Origin: CAG-390 sp003523225 | GTDB taxonomy: Bacteria; Bacillota; Clostridia; Oscillospirales; CAG-272 | Assembly (NCBI GenBank): GCA_902461815.1 | Contig: CABPZE010000016.1 | Span: 1 to 42,407, forward strand | Direction of reading: 5' to 3' | DNA length: 42,407 bases | In this document: positions 1-8,372 of the stretch, in pieces | Numbering within the stretch: the first letter of the stretch is position 1 | Layout: each line of letters begins with the position of its first letter | Notes under the pieces: generated by a model | Seen by the model: only the letters and a program-made list of their open reading frames with translations | Databases searched by the model: none | What the model was told of the DNA's origin: nothing | Position numbers and translations under genes: made by a program

Positions 1-503
1 TCGTCCGCGGACTGCCAATGGCAGCCCCTACTTTCTTATCTCACTGCTCTTTTTTCACGTTGATTGTTTGCGCGAACAGACTATTGTGCGGTATGACTTT
101 GTCCTCCTCATCCGTCGGCTCCGCCGACACCTTCTCCGCTGGAGAAGGCTTTCTTTGTACCTGCAAATTATTAAGTGCGGTTTTCTAAACTGCGGATTAA
201 TGCAGTTTTCACTTATGTGCGAGGCAGATAGAAATCAATCAGCCTTCTCCAGCGGAGAAGGTGGCAGCCGTAGGCTGACGGATGAGGAGAGCAGATCAAT
301 GCTGTATATTATTCAGTGCGGTTTTCAAATGAAAAAATGTTTGTTTTTTCCGCAGAATGAAGCTGTTGACTTTCAGGACGCGGCACTGACGGAGCGATTT
401 GCATTGATGCACAGCATCCGTTCTTTTTTTGCATAAAATGCGTGCGCGGGCAAATAATAAGAAGGACTAAAGGCAAACCGCCGAAAGGATGGCAATACAA
501 TCA
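1..503. other. Intergenic region upstream of the PTS operon
   Basis: I see no convincing gene in this half-kilobase; open frames here show no family resemblance and run through the inverted repeat listed separately. A short palindrome (TGCCAATGGCA, about 14-24) lies at the left edge and may be the end of an upstream terminator. The region should contain the PTS promoter, but no clean -35/-10 pair with 16-18 bp spacing was found near 360-440, and I could not identify a cre box or an antiterminator target with confidence. Confidence 0.5.
103..326. repeat. Inverted pair of about 48-bp repeats, MITE-like
   Basis: Positions 103-150 and 241-290 are near-perfect reverse complements of each other: each contains CCTTCTCC(G/A)GCGGAGAAGG-type dyads next to a CTCATCCGTC half. 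Each repeat also carries its own short palindrome (TTCTCCGCTGGAGAA). The 12-bp word AGTGCGGTTTTC occurs as a direct repeat at 174-185 and 315-326. The organisation (inverted arms, internal dyads, direct-repeat words, no coding capacity) resembles a small non-autonomous element or a dispersed intergenic repeat. Copy number elsewhere in the genome is unknown. Confidence 0.6.
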
Positions 504-776
504 ATGAAATTCTTCACTTATAAAATAGACGGAAAAAACGGCATTCATGCACGTCCCGCCGGAGCGCTCGTAAACACAGCCAAAGGCTTTTCCTCCAACA
601 TCACAATTAAAAACGGCAACCGCGACGCCGACGCCAAACGGCTTTTTTCGGTCATGAGTCTTGGAGCTAAGCACGGGGACGAGCTTGCCTTCTTCATCAA
701 CGGCGTCGATGAGGCGGAGGCTGCCGCGGCTCTTGAGGACACGCTGAAAAAGTCCTTTGAGAACGACCGGGGCTGA
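504..776 (+). CDS. ptsH: HPr phosphocarrier protein with non-canonical regulatory site
   Basis: HPr carries phosphate from enzyme I to sugar-specific EIIA in the cytoplasm. The conserved active-site motif GIHARPA is present. With the start at 504 the phospho-histidine is His15, the family standard; an upstream ATG at 489 would make it His20. The AAAGGATGG stretch at 484-492 overlaps the 489 ATG but lies upstream of 504, which also favours 504. The C-terminal half (FSVMSLG, then an acidic helix) is normal, about 90 aa in all. The residue aligned with the regulatory Ser46 of Firmicutes HPr is Arg46 (AKRLFSVMSL versus LKSIMGVMSL), so HPr-kinase phosphorylation at that site is impossible. The gene is first in the PTS operon and stops 4 bp before the enzyme I start. 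Confidence 0.93.
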   Translation: MKFFTYKIDGKNGIHARPAGALVNTAKGFSSNITIKNGNRDADAKRLFSVMSLGAKHGDELAFFINGVDEAEAAAALEDTLKKSFENDRG

Positions 777-780
777 AACC

Positions 781-2466
781 ATGTGCCCAGAGGCAAACGA
801 AAAACGCATATCGCCCGATAAGGAAATGCCCGTCGCCTCCGCCGTGTTCCGCGGCGTGGGTGCGGGAAAGGGCATGGCGCATGGCAGACTGAGCTTCCGG
901 CACGCGGCGGAGACGGAAGCCGTTGCCGCCGACCGGCACAGCCGACTGAGCTCCGACGCCGAGCGCGTCCGCTTTGAGCGCGCGCGGGCAACGGCGCGCG
1001 GCGATATTGCAGAGCTTGAGCGCCGCGCCGCAAAAACGGCAGGCGAAGAATCGGCTGCCATCTTTGAGATACACGGTATGCTGCTTGACGACGAGGACTT
1101 TACGCAGGCAGTAAGCGAAGGTCTTGCGGACGGTCTTACCGCAGAGGCGGCGGTAATCGACGCAGGAGAGCGGATGGCGGCAGTGTTTGAGGGCATGGAG
1201 GACGAATATCTGCGCGCACGCGCGGCGGATATGCGGGACGTCTGCCGCAGAGTACATGACCGGCTTACCGGACGCGCCCGAGGCGAGTCGCAAAGCTCCC
1301 CCGCAATAATTGTCGCCCCCGATCTTTCCCCCAGCGAAACGGTAAGCCTTGACCCTGCGGCAGTGCTCGGCTTTGTCACCTTCGGCGGCTCGCGCAGCTC
1401 GCACACCGCGATACTCGCACGGCAGATGGGCATTCCCGCCGTGGTTATGACAGGTCCGATACCCGATGTTTACGACGGCTGCGATGCCATGCTTGACGCG
1501 GCGGCGGGAACGGTGACGGTGAATCCCGGCATGGAGGAGCTTGAAGCGTTTGCCGACCGCGAACGTCTTGAGCGTGAAAAGAGGGAGCGTCTTGCGGCGC
1601 TGGCACAGCTTCCGGCGGTAACTCTTTCGGGGCGGCGCATAATGATGATGGCAAATGTCGGCTCTCCGGGCGAGGTTGCCGCGGCGGCTGCTGCCGGAGC
1701 TGACGGCATAGGACTTTTCCGCAGTGAATTTCTTTACCTTGGGCGGGACACGCTGCCCGACGAGGAGGAACAGCTTGCCGCCTACCGCAAAGCGCTTGAC
1801 TCGATACCCGGCAAGCCCGTGATAGTCCGCACCCTTGACATAGGCGCCGACAAGACCACCCCCGCACTGCCAATGCCGCACGAGGAAAATCCCGCGCTCG
1901 GCATTCGCGGCGTGCGCTTCAGCCTTAAAAATACGGGAATATTCCGCACTCAGCTGCGTGCGCTCTGCCGCGCTTCAGCTTTTGGCGATCTGCGCGTAAT
2001 GCTGCCAATGGTGGTCTCGGCGGACGAGGTGCGCCGGGTACGCACGCTGCTGCGCGAGGTGCAGAACGAGCTGCGCTTTGAGGAATATCCCTTTGACCCC
2101 GCCATGCCGCTCGGCATTATGCTTGAAACTCCCGCCGCCGCACTGATGTGCGACGCCCTTGCCGCTGAGTGCGACTTTTTCTCGGTAGGCACCAACGACC
2201 TTTGCCAGTACACGCTTGCCGCCGACCGTCAGAACGAGGCGCTCGGCAGGCTTATCGACGAAAACCTTGAGCCGGTCCTACGGCTTATACGCTCGGCGGC
2301 GGAGGCAGTCCACCGTGCGGGCGGCGGCAAATGGATAGGCGTATGCGGCGAGCTTGCCGCAGATACCGCGCTGACTTCGCGCTTTCTTGACGCAGGGGTG
2401 GACGAGCTTTCGGTCTCTGTTCCCTATATTGCCGAGGTCAAGGAAAAAATACGTGCGGGCATATAG
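781..2466 (+). CDS. ptsI: Phosphoenolpyruvate-protein phosphotransferase (PTS enzyme I)
   Basis: Enzyme I takes phosphate from PEP and passes it to HPr. The phospho-histidine motif is seen as GGSRSSHTAILAR, with His208 from the chosen start. The PEP-binding barrel shows GIGLFRSEFLYLGRD, VVRTLDIGADK, the SVGTNDLCQYTLAADR segment and the C-terminal GVCGEL with its catalytic Cys. The ATG at 781 is only 4 bp after the HPr stop, implying translational coupling. A TTG at 757 inside ptsH and an ATG at 826 are alternatives, the latter with AAGGAA too close to it. At 561 aa it is slightly shorter than typical (570-575), losing only the last helix beyond the Cys region. It phosphorylates the HPr encoded next to it, and the downstream EIIA/EIICB are the likely final recipients. 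Confidence 0.95.
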   Translation: MCPEANEKRISPDKEMPVASAVFRGVGAGKGMAHGRLSFRHAAETEAVAADRHSRLSSDAERVRFERARATARGDIAELERRAAKTAGEESAAIFEIHGMLLDDEDFTQAVSEGLADGLTAEAAVIDAGERMAAVFEGMEDEYLRARAADMRDVCRRVHDRLTGRARGESQSSPAIIVAPDLSPSETVSLDPAAVLGFVTFGGSRSSHTAILARQMGIPAVVMTGPIPDVYDGCDAMLDAAAGTVTVNPGMEELEAFADRERLEREKRERLAALAQLPAVTLSGRRIMMMANVGSPGEVAAAAAAGADGIGLFRSEFLYLGRDTLPDEEEQLAAYRKALDSIPGKPVIVRTLDIGADKTTPALPMPHEENPALGIRGVRFSLKNTGIFRTQLRALCRASAFGDLRVMLPMVVSADEVRRVRTLLREVQNELRFEEYPFDPAMPLGIMLETPAAALMCDALAAECDFFSVGTNDLCQYTLAADRQNEALGRLIDENLEPVLRLIRSAAEAVHRAGGGKWIGVCGELAADTALTSRFLDAGVDELSVSVPYIAEVKEKIRAGI

Positions 2467-2530
2467 CGCGGTTCGGATAAAATCTTCAAAAACACTCCAA
2501 TGAATAATTGAAAGGAGTCAAAAATTAAAA

Positions 2531-3034
2531 ATGTCTGTATTTTCAAAACAGCGCGGCACGCTGCTCTCGGTCGCCGACGGACGGGCGATCCCTCTCTCCG
2601 AAGTGCCTGACGAGGCGTTTTCCTCCGGGATGCTCGGCACAGGCTTTGCCGTCGAACCGGTGAAAGGGACGATATACAGCCCCGTGGACGGAATGGTCGA
2701 GGGCGTGACCGACAGCCGCCACGCCTACTCCATCCGCTCGGACGACGGACTTGACGTGTTGGTACACATCGGCGTTGACACAGTAAAGCTGGGCGGCGAG
2801 GGATTTTTGCCGCTGGTGGACGAGGGCGACCGGGTGAGCGCCGGAGACGCAATCGCCCGCGCCGATCTTGCCGCCATACGCGCGGCGGGCTGCCGGACGG
2901 TAACCCCGGTGCTTGTAGCCAACGGTGAAGGACTTGAAAACGTTAAATTCAAGCTTGGAAACGTCACCGGAGGCAAAAGCACCGTAATGCTTTACAAAAA
3001 GGGCTCAGATCCCAAACCGAAAGGGCATAACTGA
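2531..3034 (+). CDS. PTS EIIA component, glucose family
   Basis: A stand-alone EIIA-Glc type protein (167 aa) that relays phosphate from HPr to the EIIB domain. The family core is clear: the PVDGMVEG segment, then His64 in SRHAYSI and His79 in VLVHIGVDTVKLGGEGF. The two histidines lie 15 residues apart as in the family, and the second one is the phosphorylated residue. The position after HA is Tyr where most relatives have a small aliphatic residue. GAAAGGAGT at 2510-2518 is the ribosome site, about 12 bp before ATG. The gene is followed after 1 bp by the EIICB gene, so the two are coupled. Whether it also acts as a regulator, like Crr in enterics, cannot be judged. Confidence 0.92.
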   Translation: MSVFSKQRGTLLSVADGRAIPLSEVPDEAFSSGMLGTGFAVEPVKGTIYSPVDGMVEGVTDSRHAYSIRSDDGLDVLVHIGVDTVKLGGEGFLPLVDEGDRVSAGDAIARADLAAIRAAGCRTVTPVLVANGEGLENVKFKLGNVTGGKSTVMLYKKGSDPKPKGHN

Positions 3035-3035
3035 T

Positions 3036-4727
3036 ATGAACAACACAGCAACAGCCGAAAAGCCGCGCCGCGACTCGCGACTTTTCGGGATACTTCAGCG
3101 CGTAGGGCGCTCCTTTATGCTTCCTATCGCGCTTCTGCCGATAGCCGGGCTTCTGCTCGGCATCGGATCGTCGCTTACCAACCCCGCCATGCTTTCGGCA
3201 TATCACCTTGAGGGCATCCTCGGTCCGGGAACTGTCGCTAATTCGGTGCTGACAGTGCTTTCCGACGTCGGCTCTATTATCTTTACCAATCTGCCCATAC
3301 TCTTTGCAATGGGCGTGGCGCTCGGCATGGCGGAAAACGAAAAGGCGACCGCAACCCTTGCCGCGGCTATATCCTTTTTCGTTATGCACGAGACCATACA
3401 CTCACTTCTCGTCATAACGGGAAGGCTTGAGAACAACTCGCTCCCTGAAGGCTCGATCGCAAATGTTGTCGGTATCGAGTCGCTTGAGATGGGAGTTTTC
3501 GGCGGTATCATTGTCGGACTCGGAGTCGCGGCGCTTCACAACCGCTTTTATAAGATAAAGCTTCCAAGCGTGATATCCTTCTTCGGCGGCACGCGGTTCG
3601 TTCCGATAATCTCGACCGTGACCTATGCCGTCGTCGGCGTGCTGATGTTCTTCATCTGGCCGTATATTCAGTCCGCCATCTACGCACTGGGCGGGCTTGT
3701 AAAAAGCTCGGGATATATAGGAACTCTGGTTTACGGCTTTATCGAACGCATACTGATCCCCTTCGGGCTTCACCACGTTTTTTACCTGCCCTTCTGGCAG
3801 ACGGGTCTTGGCGGCTCTGCGGTGATAGACGGTAGTCTTGTCTACGGCGCGCAGAATATCTTTTTTGCCGAGCTTGCCTCCCCGGCGACCGAGGTATTCT
3901 CGGTGGAGGCGACGCGCTTTATGGCGGGAAAATTTCCGATGATGATATTCGGTCTGCCCGGAATGGCGCTTGCCATGTACCGCTGTGCGCGCCCCGAAAA
4001 GCGCCGCGCCGCAGGCGGACTGCTCCTTTCAGCGGCTCTGACCGCAATGCTGACCGGAATCACCGAGCCGCTGGAATTCACCTTCTTATTTGTCGCACCG
4101 TCAATGTATTTTATTCATTCAATGCTCGCGGGCGTCTCGTATATGCTGATGCACGTGCTGCGTGTCGGAGTCGGCATGACGTTTTCGGGCGGACTTATCG
4201 ACTTTTTGCTGTTCGGCGTGCTTCAGGGACAGGCAAAGACCAACTGGATAATGATCCCCATCGTGGGGCTTGTGTATTTTGCCGTGTACTTCCTGTTGTT
4301 CGGCTTCATGATAAGAAAGTTCAATTTCCTGACGCCGGGACGTGAGCTTGACGGCTCGGATGTAAAGCTGTACACCCGCGCCGATTATGACAAGTCCCGC
4401 GCGCGCCGCCGTGACCCGGAAGCCGTGCCGCCGACCGAGCCTGCGCTCTCGGACGCCGACGTGGGACTTGAAAGCACCTCGTCTATCATCCTGCGCGGTC
4501 TTGGCGGGCGCGAAAATATCGAAAATATCGACGCCTGCGCCACGCGTCTCAGGGTCACGGTGAAAAACTCCGGACTTGTAACCGACGCGCTTCTGAAAAA
4601 AAGCGGCGCGGCGGGAGTTATACGCCGCGGCGACGGCATTCAGGTGGTTTACGGACCGCAGGTGTCTGTCATCAAAAGCGAGCTTGAGGAACACATGAAA
4701 AGCCTTGACGAGAGCGCACAGGGCTGA
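3036..4727 (+). CDS. PTS EIICB transporter, glucose/maltose type
   Basis: A fused sugar permease and EIIB domain (563 aa). Residues about 10-430 form the multi-pass EIIC domain, with family landmarks RSFMLPIALLPIAGLLLGIG near the N-terminus, FTNLPILFAMGVALG, and GITEPLEFTFLFVAP with the conserved Glu of the sugar site. A charged linker follows. The C-terminal EIIB domain has the phospho-cysteine motif NIDACATRLRV (Cys501) and the usual KSGAAGVIRRGDGIQVVYGP stretch. The sequence resembles PtsG and MalX subfamilies about equally, so glucose, maltose or an alpha-glucoside could be the substrate. Together with the three genes upstream it makes a complete PEP-to-sugar relay. It is the last gene before a strong terminator. 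Confidence 0.93.
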   Translation: MNNTATAEKPRRDSRLFGILQRVGRSFMLPIALLPIAGLLLGIGSSLTNPAMLSAYHLEGILGPGTVANSVLTVLSDVGSIIFTNLPILFAMGVALGMAENEKATATLAAAISFFVMHETIHSLLVITGRLENNSLPEGSIANVVGIESLEMGVFGGIIVGLGVAALHNRFYKIKLPSVISFFGGTRFVPIISTVTYAVVGVLMFFIWPYIQSAIYALGGLVKSSGYIGTLVYGFIERILIPFGLHHVFYLPFWQTGLGGSAVIDGSLVYGAQNIFFAELASPATEVFSVEATRFMAGKFPMMIFGLPGMALAMYRCARPEKRRAAGGLLLSAALTAMLTGITEPLEFTFLFVAPSMYFIHSMLAGVSYMLMHVLRVGVGMTFSGGLIDFLLFGVLQGQAKTNWIMIPIVGLVYFAVYFLLFGFMIRKFNFLTPGRELDGSDVKLYTRADYDKSRARRRDPEAVPPTEPALSDADVGLESTSSIILRGLGGRENIENIDACATRLRVTVKNSGLVTDALLKKSGAAGVIRRGDGIQVVYGPQVSVIKSELEEHMKSLDESAQG

Positions 4728-4759
4728 TACGATCGCACCTCAATAATGCAATAATAAAG

Positions 4760-4808
4760 ACCCGGGCAGATGTGCACCATGCACACCTGTCCGGGTTTAT
4801 GATCTTTT
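4760..4808. terminator. Bidirectional terminator between converging operons
   Basis: A 17-bp stem (4760-4776 with 4780-4796, two G-T-type mismatches, 3-nt loop) is followed on the plus strand by a T-rich tract at 4804-4810 and on the minus strand by TCTTTATTATT. It sits between the EIICB stop (4727) and the end of the minus-strand membrane protein gene (4810), so it probably ends both operons. Confidence 0.88.
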
Positions 4809-4809
4809 T

Positions 4810-5454
4810 TTATTCCGTGTCGGTTTTTCTTGAATAATATCTTCTGTATGCGTCCATTCTAAGCTCACGCTCGGCGGGGGCGGCGGCAAACAGCAGACCA
4901 ACGCACACCGCCAAAAGCAGAAGCAGCAGCCATACGGGGGGCAGTCCGTCATAGCCCACCGTGACTTCATACAGGTAATACTTTTTGTAAAGATGAGATA
5001 TATATTCCGGGAACAGCGAATATGGCAGGCACAAAAGCCCGCACAGCGCCATAAACCATCGGTTCGGCACCACAAGGCGCAAAAGCAGCTTGCACTGCAT
5101 TGCCGCATGGGATGCGTGCGGCAGACTTATCCCCACGACAGCACACACGGCAGCCCAGCCGCTGAAGAATATCGCAGCGCCAAGGCCTATGCGCGACAGC
5201 GCCGTATACACGCGGGCGTTCACGGCAAAGCTTTTGTCGTTTGTGCTGGGGTCTTCCTCCTTTGAGAGCTTGTCGAGCCTCTCGCCCGCAGTTTCCCATG
5301 TGGATGAGGAAAGCGTCGTAAAGGACTGCCGCCGCTTGACGTCCCCGTCATGCACAAAAAACACCGACGGTCTTAAAAGATACAGCGCAAAGATCAGCAC
5401 CGACGCCAGCGGCATGATGTATTTGAGGTAAACCAGTAGCTTCTTTGCGTTCAT
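4810..5454 (-). CDS. Small integral membrane protein of unknown function
   Basis: A 214-aa protein with about four hydrophobic helices: one at residues 7-28, two in the middle (about 90-115 and 130-150), and a Leu-rich one near 178-195. A polar, Ser/Thr-rich segment at about 40-75 is probably extracytoplasmic. The last 20 residues are basic and aromatic. I do not recognise a family. Its ATG overlaps the uridine kinase stop by 4 bp (ATGA), so it is translated as the last gene of the nucleoside uptake operon. That suggests, but does not prove, a link with nucleoside uptake or salvage. Confidence 0.75.
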   Translation of the reverse strand: MNAKKLLVYLKYIMPLASVLIFALYLLRPSVFFVHDGDVKRRQSFTTLSSSTWETAGERLDKLSKEEDPSTNDKSFAVNARVYTALSRIGLGAAIFFSGWAAVCAVVGISLPHASHAAMQCKLLLRLVVPNRWFMALCGLLCLPYSLFPEYISHLYKKYYLYEVTVGYDGLPPVWLLLLLLAVCVGLLFAAAPAERELRMDAYRRYYSRKTDTE

Positions 5455-6110
5455 ACCGCGCCGTCCTCTCCCGCGCCGCAGAACGGCGGCTGAGCGGCAA
5501 TATGCTTTTCCACCCTGCCGAGTATCATCTCAAGCGCCACAAGATTTTCGCCGCCCTCGGGTACGATTATATCGGCGTATTTTTTTGACGGCTCGACATA
5601 CGCCTCGTGCATCGGCTTTACCGTTGAGATATACTGCCTGCACACCGAGTCGATACTGCGACCGCGCTCCTTGACATCCCGCACAAGCCGGCGAAGTATC
5701 CGGATGTCCGCGTCGGTATCGACAAATATCCTGATGTCAAACATATTTCTCAGCGCCTCGTCGGCAAAGATAAGGATACCTTCCACGATAATGACGCTTG
5801 CGGGCTGTACGCGCCGGGTCATTTCCGAACGGTTGTGTACCGTGTAGTCGTACTGCGGGCAGTCGACGGCAAAGCCGTCGCGAAGCCGCTCAAGGTCGCG
5901 CACCAGAAGCTCGGTCTCAAACGCGTCGGGACAGTCGTAATTCTGCCGCGACCGCTCCTCAAGGCTCATTCCCGTCCGGGCGCGGTAGTACCAGTCGTGG
6001 CACACCACGCTCACCCCGCTGCCAAAACACTCGCCGAGCTTGCGCACAAGTGTCGTCTTGCCGCTTCCCGTGCCTCCGGCGACCCCAATCATCAGTGTCC
6101 TGCCGCGCAT
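5451..6110 (-). CDS. udk: Uridine kinase-like nucleoside kinase
   Basis: A P-loop kinase of the uridine/cytidine kinase family (219 aa) that phosphorylates imported ribonucleosides in the cytoplasm. Walker A is GGTGSGKTT at residues 12-20. Family motifs include NYDCPDAFE, the nucleoside-binding YDYTVHNR, VIIVEGILIF (Walker B region), FVDTDADIRILRRLVRD and the C-terminal PSKKYADIIVP. The usual HDSYYKD appears as HDWYYRA, so the small Ser is Trp, which may affect substrate choice. The start at 6110 was chosen because AAGGGAG inside the end of the preceding permease gene gives a 9-nt spacing. The start lies 1 bp after the permease stop. A longer frame reaches back to 6203 but overlaps the permease. 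The position supports direct kinase trapping of transported nucleosides. Confidence 0.88.
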   Translation of the reverse strand: MRGRTLMIGVAGGTGSGKTTLVRKLGECFGSGVSVVCHDWYYRARTGMSLEERSRQNYDCPDAFETELLVRDLERLRDGFAVDCPQYDYTVHNRSEMTRRVQPASVIIVEGILIFADEALRNMFDIRIFVDTDADIRILRRLVRDVKERGRSIDSVCRQYISTVKPMHEAYVEPSKKYADIIVPEGGENLVALEMILGRVEKHIAAQPPFCGAGEDGAV

Positions 6111-6111
6111 A

Positions 6112-7086
6112 TTATCTTGCTCCCTTGTCATACGGAACGCCCTCTGCCTTCGGCGCACGTGATTTCTTTGAGGTAAACGCCAGAACGATGAGGACCGCGA
6201 CATACGGGATCATATTGTAAAAATACATGGGCAGGTCAAGCTCCTTCAGCAGATATACCCCGTCGCCGTTGATATCCAGCATCGAGTATATCGGACCTAT
6301 ACATTTGAGCATACCGAAAAGCAGTGAGCCGAGGACTATTCCGATCGGCTTCCAGTTGCCGAAGATCATTATCGCCAGCGCCAGAAAGCCCATTCCGGCA
6401 ACAGTTCCCTCGCAGGTGCCTCCGGACGTTGTGGCGATATAGATATATCCGCCCATGCCTGCCAGCGCACCCGAGATCGTAACGCCCGCGTAACGCATAC
6501 GCGCCACGTTGATGCCAACGCTGTCCGCCGCCTGTGGGTGCTCGCCGCACGCACGCAGACGCAGACCGAATTTTGTGGTGTAAAGCAGGACTGACAGCAC
6601 AATGAACAGCGCTATCGACACATATGTCGAGATATACGCCTTGTCAAAAAACGCTCTGCCGACCGCGTTCATATCGTCGTTGAGCATCACATATCCCACA
6701 TCATGCGGCATATCCAGCTTGTCCTGCATGAAAAAGACCTTTATGAAGAAAAGAGACAGCGCAGGGGCAAGCATATTGAGTGCCGTGCCGCTTATCGTCT
6801 GGTCAGCCCTGAGGTTGACCGCCGAAAAGGAAAGCAGCAGTGAGAAAAGCGCACCGGCAGCAGCCGATACCGCCATAGCGATAAAAAATATTATCTGCGG
6901 GTGTCCGTCAAGCGCTCCTGCGGACTGAATGATATAAACCGTCAGCGCGCCGATAAAGGAGCCGAAGATCATAATACCGTCGAGAGCAATATTGATGATA
7001 CCGCTGCGCTCGGCAAATACGCCTGCCAGCGCCACAATTAGCAGCGGCACGGCGTAAAGCAGTGTTTTCTGGATCAGAAATACCAT
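6112..7086 (-). CDS. Nucleoside ABC transporter permease, NupQ-like
   Basis: A 324-aa permease of the BPD_transp_2 family, one of two partners in a BMP-type nucleoside importer. The typical opening GVFAERSGIINIALDGIMIFGSF is the signature of this subfamily. It is followed by about eight hydrophobic segments, the LRACGEHPQAADSVGI cytoplasmic loop that contacts the ATPase, and AMIFGNWKPIGIVLGSLLFG near the end. It begins 2 bp after the stop of the other permease gene and ends 1 bp before uridine kinase, so these genes form one transcript. Specificity is inferred from family and from the kinase next door. Confidence 0.92.
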   Translation of the reverse strand: MVFLIQKTLLYAVPLLIVALAGVFAERSGIINIALDGIMIFGSFIGALTVYIIQSAGALDGHPQIIFFIAMAVSAAAGALFSLLLSFSAVNLRADQTISGTALNMLAPALSLFFIKVFFMQDKLDMPHDVGYVMLNDDMNAVGRAFFDKAYISTYVSIALFIVLSVLLYTTKFGLRLRACGEHPQAADSVGINVARMRYAGVTISGALAGMGGYIYIATTSGGTCEGTVAGMGFLALAIMIFGNWKPIGIVLGSLLFGMLKCIGPIYSMLDINGDGVYLLKELDLPMYFYNMIPYVAVLIVLAFTSKKSRAPKAEGVPYDKGAR

Positions 7087-7088
7087 TT

Positions 7089-8372
7089 TTATTCTCCCTT
7101 CTCAGTACCGGACTCTCCGGAAGCGTCGCCCTTACCGGCTGCGTCGAGCGCGTCAAGCGCCGTCCCGGAGGGAGGCGTAACCGCTCCGACAACTCTTTTT
7201 CCCCTGCGAAAGACAAGCATATCGCCGATAAGCCGGGAAAATCCCGCAAGATAAATTATTACTGCTGTAATAAGATCCGAAACATACTCGTTGTAAGCGG
7301 TATACCCGGCAAGATTGAAGCCGCCCTTGTTGATATAACGCAAAAACAGCGAGGAGAAGATGACCCCTATCGGGTTGCTTCCGGCAAGCAGTGCGGCGGG
7401 AATGCCGTTAAATCCGTTTGCCGGCAGAACGGAATATGTGTTCCACATCATGTCGTTCTGACCGTTGAGATACCAGAGCGCCGCGCCGCCCGCGGCAAGC
7501 CCGCCCGCTATCATCATTGAAAGCATGATGTTGCGGCGTTCGCTCATTCCGGCATATTTTGCGGCGTTCTTGTTGAAGCCGCACGCCTTAAGCTCATAGC
7601 CGAAAACCGTTTTGTTCAGCATAATGAACATAAGCACCGCGATCAGCACGGCTATTGCAAAGCCTATATCAATGTGAGAGCCGGGAAACAGCTTGTCAAG
7701 CCCGAACTTCGGCGTTGCAACGCCGTTTGTGGCGGTAGGACGCAGGAATTTGGTCTTTGTTTCGGCAATGTTGATAAATCTGTCGCCGGACGCCGCAAAG
7801 ACCCAGCTTACCACATTTGCGGCTATCCAGTTGGTCATAATGCAGACGATGACCTCGTTTACATTGAATATCGCCTTGAAAAATCCGGGTATCGCACCCC
7901 ATATCACTCCTCCGGCAATTCCGACGATCAGGGCAAGCAGCCATACCCAGAACGCCGTTGAGGGAGTGGTGGGAACGGAAAGCCCCACAAGCATTGCAAG
8001 CATTGCCCCGATGAGGTATTGCCCCGGCGCGCCGATGTTGAAAAGCCCGGTCTTGAATGCCACAGCCACCGAAAGTCCCGTCATGAGCAGTGGCGTCGCC
8101 TCAAGTATCATGTCGCCGAGATTAAAAAGGATATCCGAAAGGGTGCCGCTTGAAAACGGACCGCCGAGAATATACATGATCCCGGCAAAGGCATCGCTTA
8201 TCGGCACGTCGTCGGAAAAAACGGCAAGCAGCAAAAGCACTACAAAGCCCGCAAGCAGTCCCCCGACTATGCAGATGAGAGAGGAAAGGACGGCGCGCAC
8301 GCCGGGGCGGTCGGTGAATCTACCTTTTTCCGCTGCTCCGCTTCTTTTTTTCGTGTTAGCCTCGGTATTCAT
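7089..8372 (-). CDS. Nucleoside ABC transporter permease, NupP-like
   Basis: The larger permease (427 aa) of the same importer. The N-terminal 25 residues are charged and cytoplasmic. A long hydrophobic segment follows, then the family core with TPLLMTGLSVAVAFKTGLFNIGAPGQYLIGA cut by loops, the coupling loop YELKACGFNKNAAKYAGM and GFNGIPAALLAGSNPIGV. A polar C-terminal tail of about 35 residues is extra. Its ATG overlaps the stop of the ATPase gene by 4 bp, and its own stop is 2 bp before the second permease. Its pairing with a double-domain ATPase and BMP lipoprotein matches NupNOPQ of Bacillus. Confidence 0.92.
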   Translation of the reverse strand: MNTEANTKKRSGAAEKGRFTDRPGVRAVLSSLICIVGGLLAGFVVLLLLAVFSDDVPISDAFAGIMYILGGPFSSGTLSDILFNLGDMILEATPLLMTGLSVAVAFKTGLFNIGAPGQYLIGAMLAMLVGLSVPTTPSTAFWVWLLALIVGIAGGVIWGAIPGFFKAIFNVNEVIVCIMTNWIAANVVSWVFAASGDRFINIAETKTKFLRPTATNGVATPKFGLDKLFPGSHIDIGFAIAVLIAVLMFIMLNKTVFGYELKACGFNKNAAKYAGMSERRNIMLSMMIAGGLAAGGAALWYLNGQNDMMWNTYSVLPANGFNGIPAALLAGSNPIGVIFSSLFLRYINKGGFNLAGYTAYNEYVSDLITAVIIYLAGFSRLIGDMLVFRRGKRVVGAVTPPSGTALDALDAAGKGDASGESGTEKGE

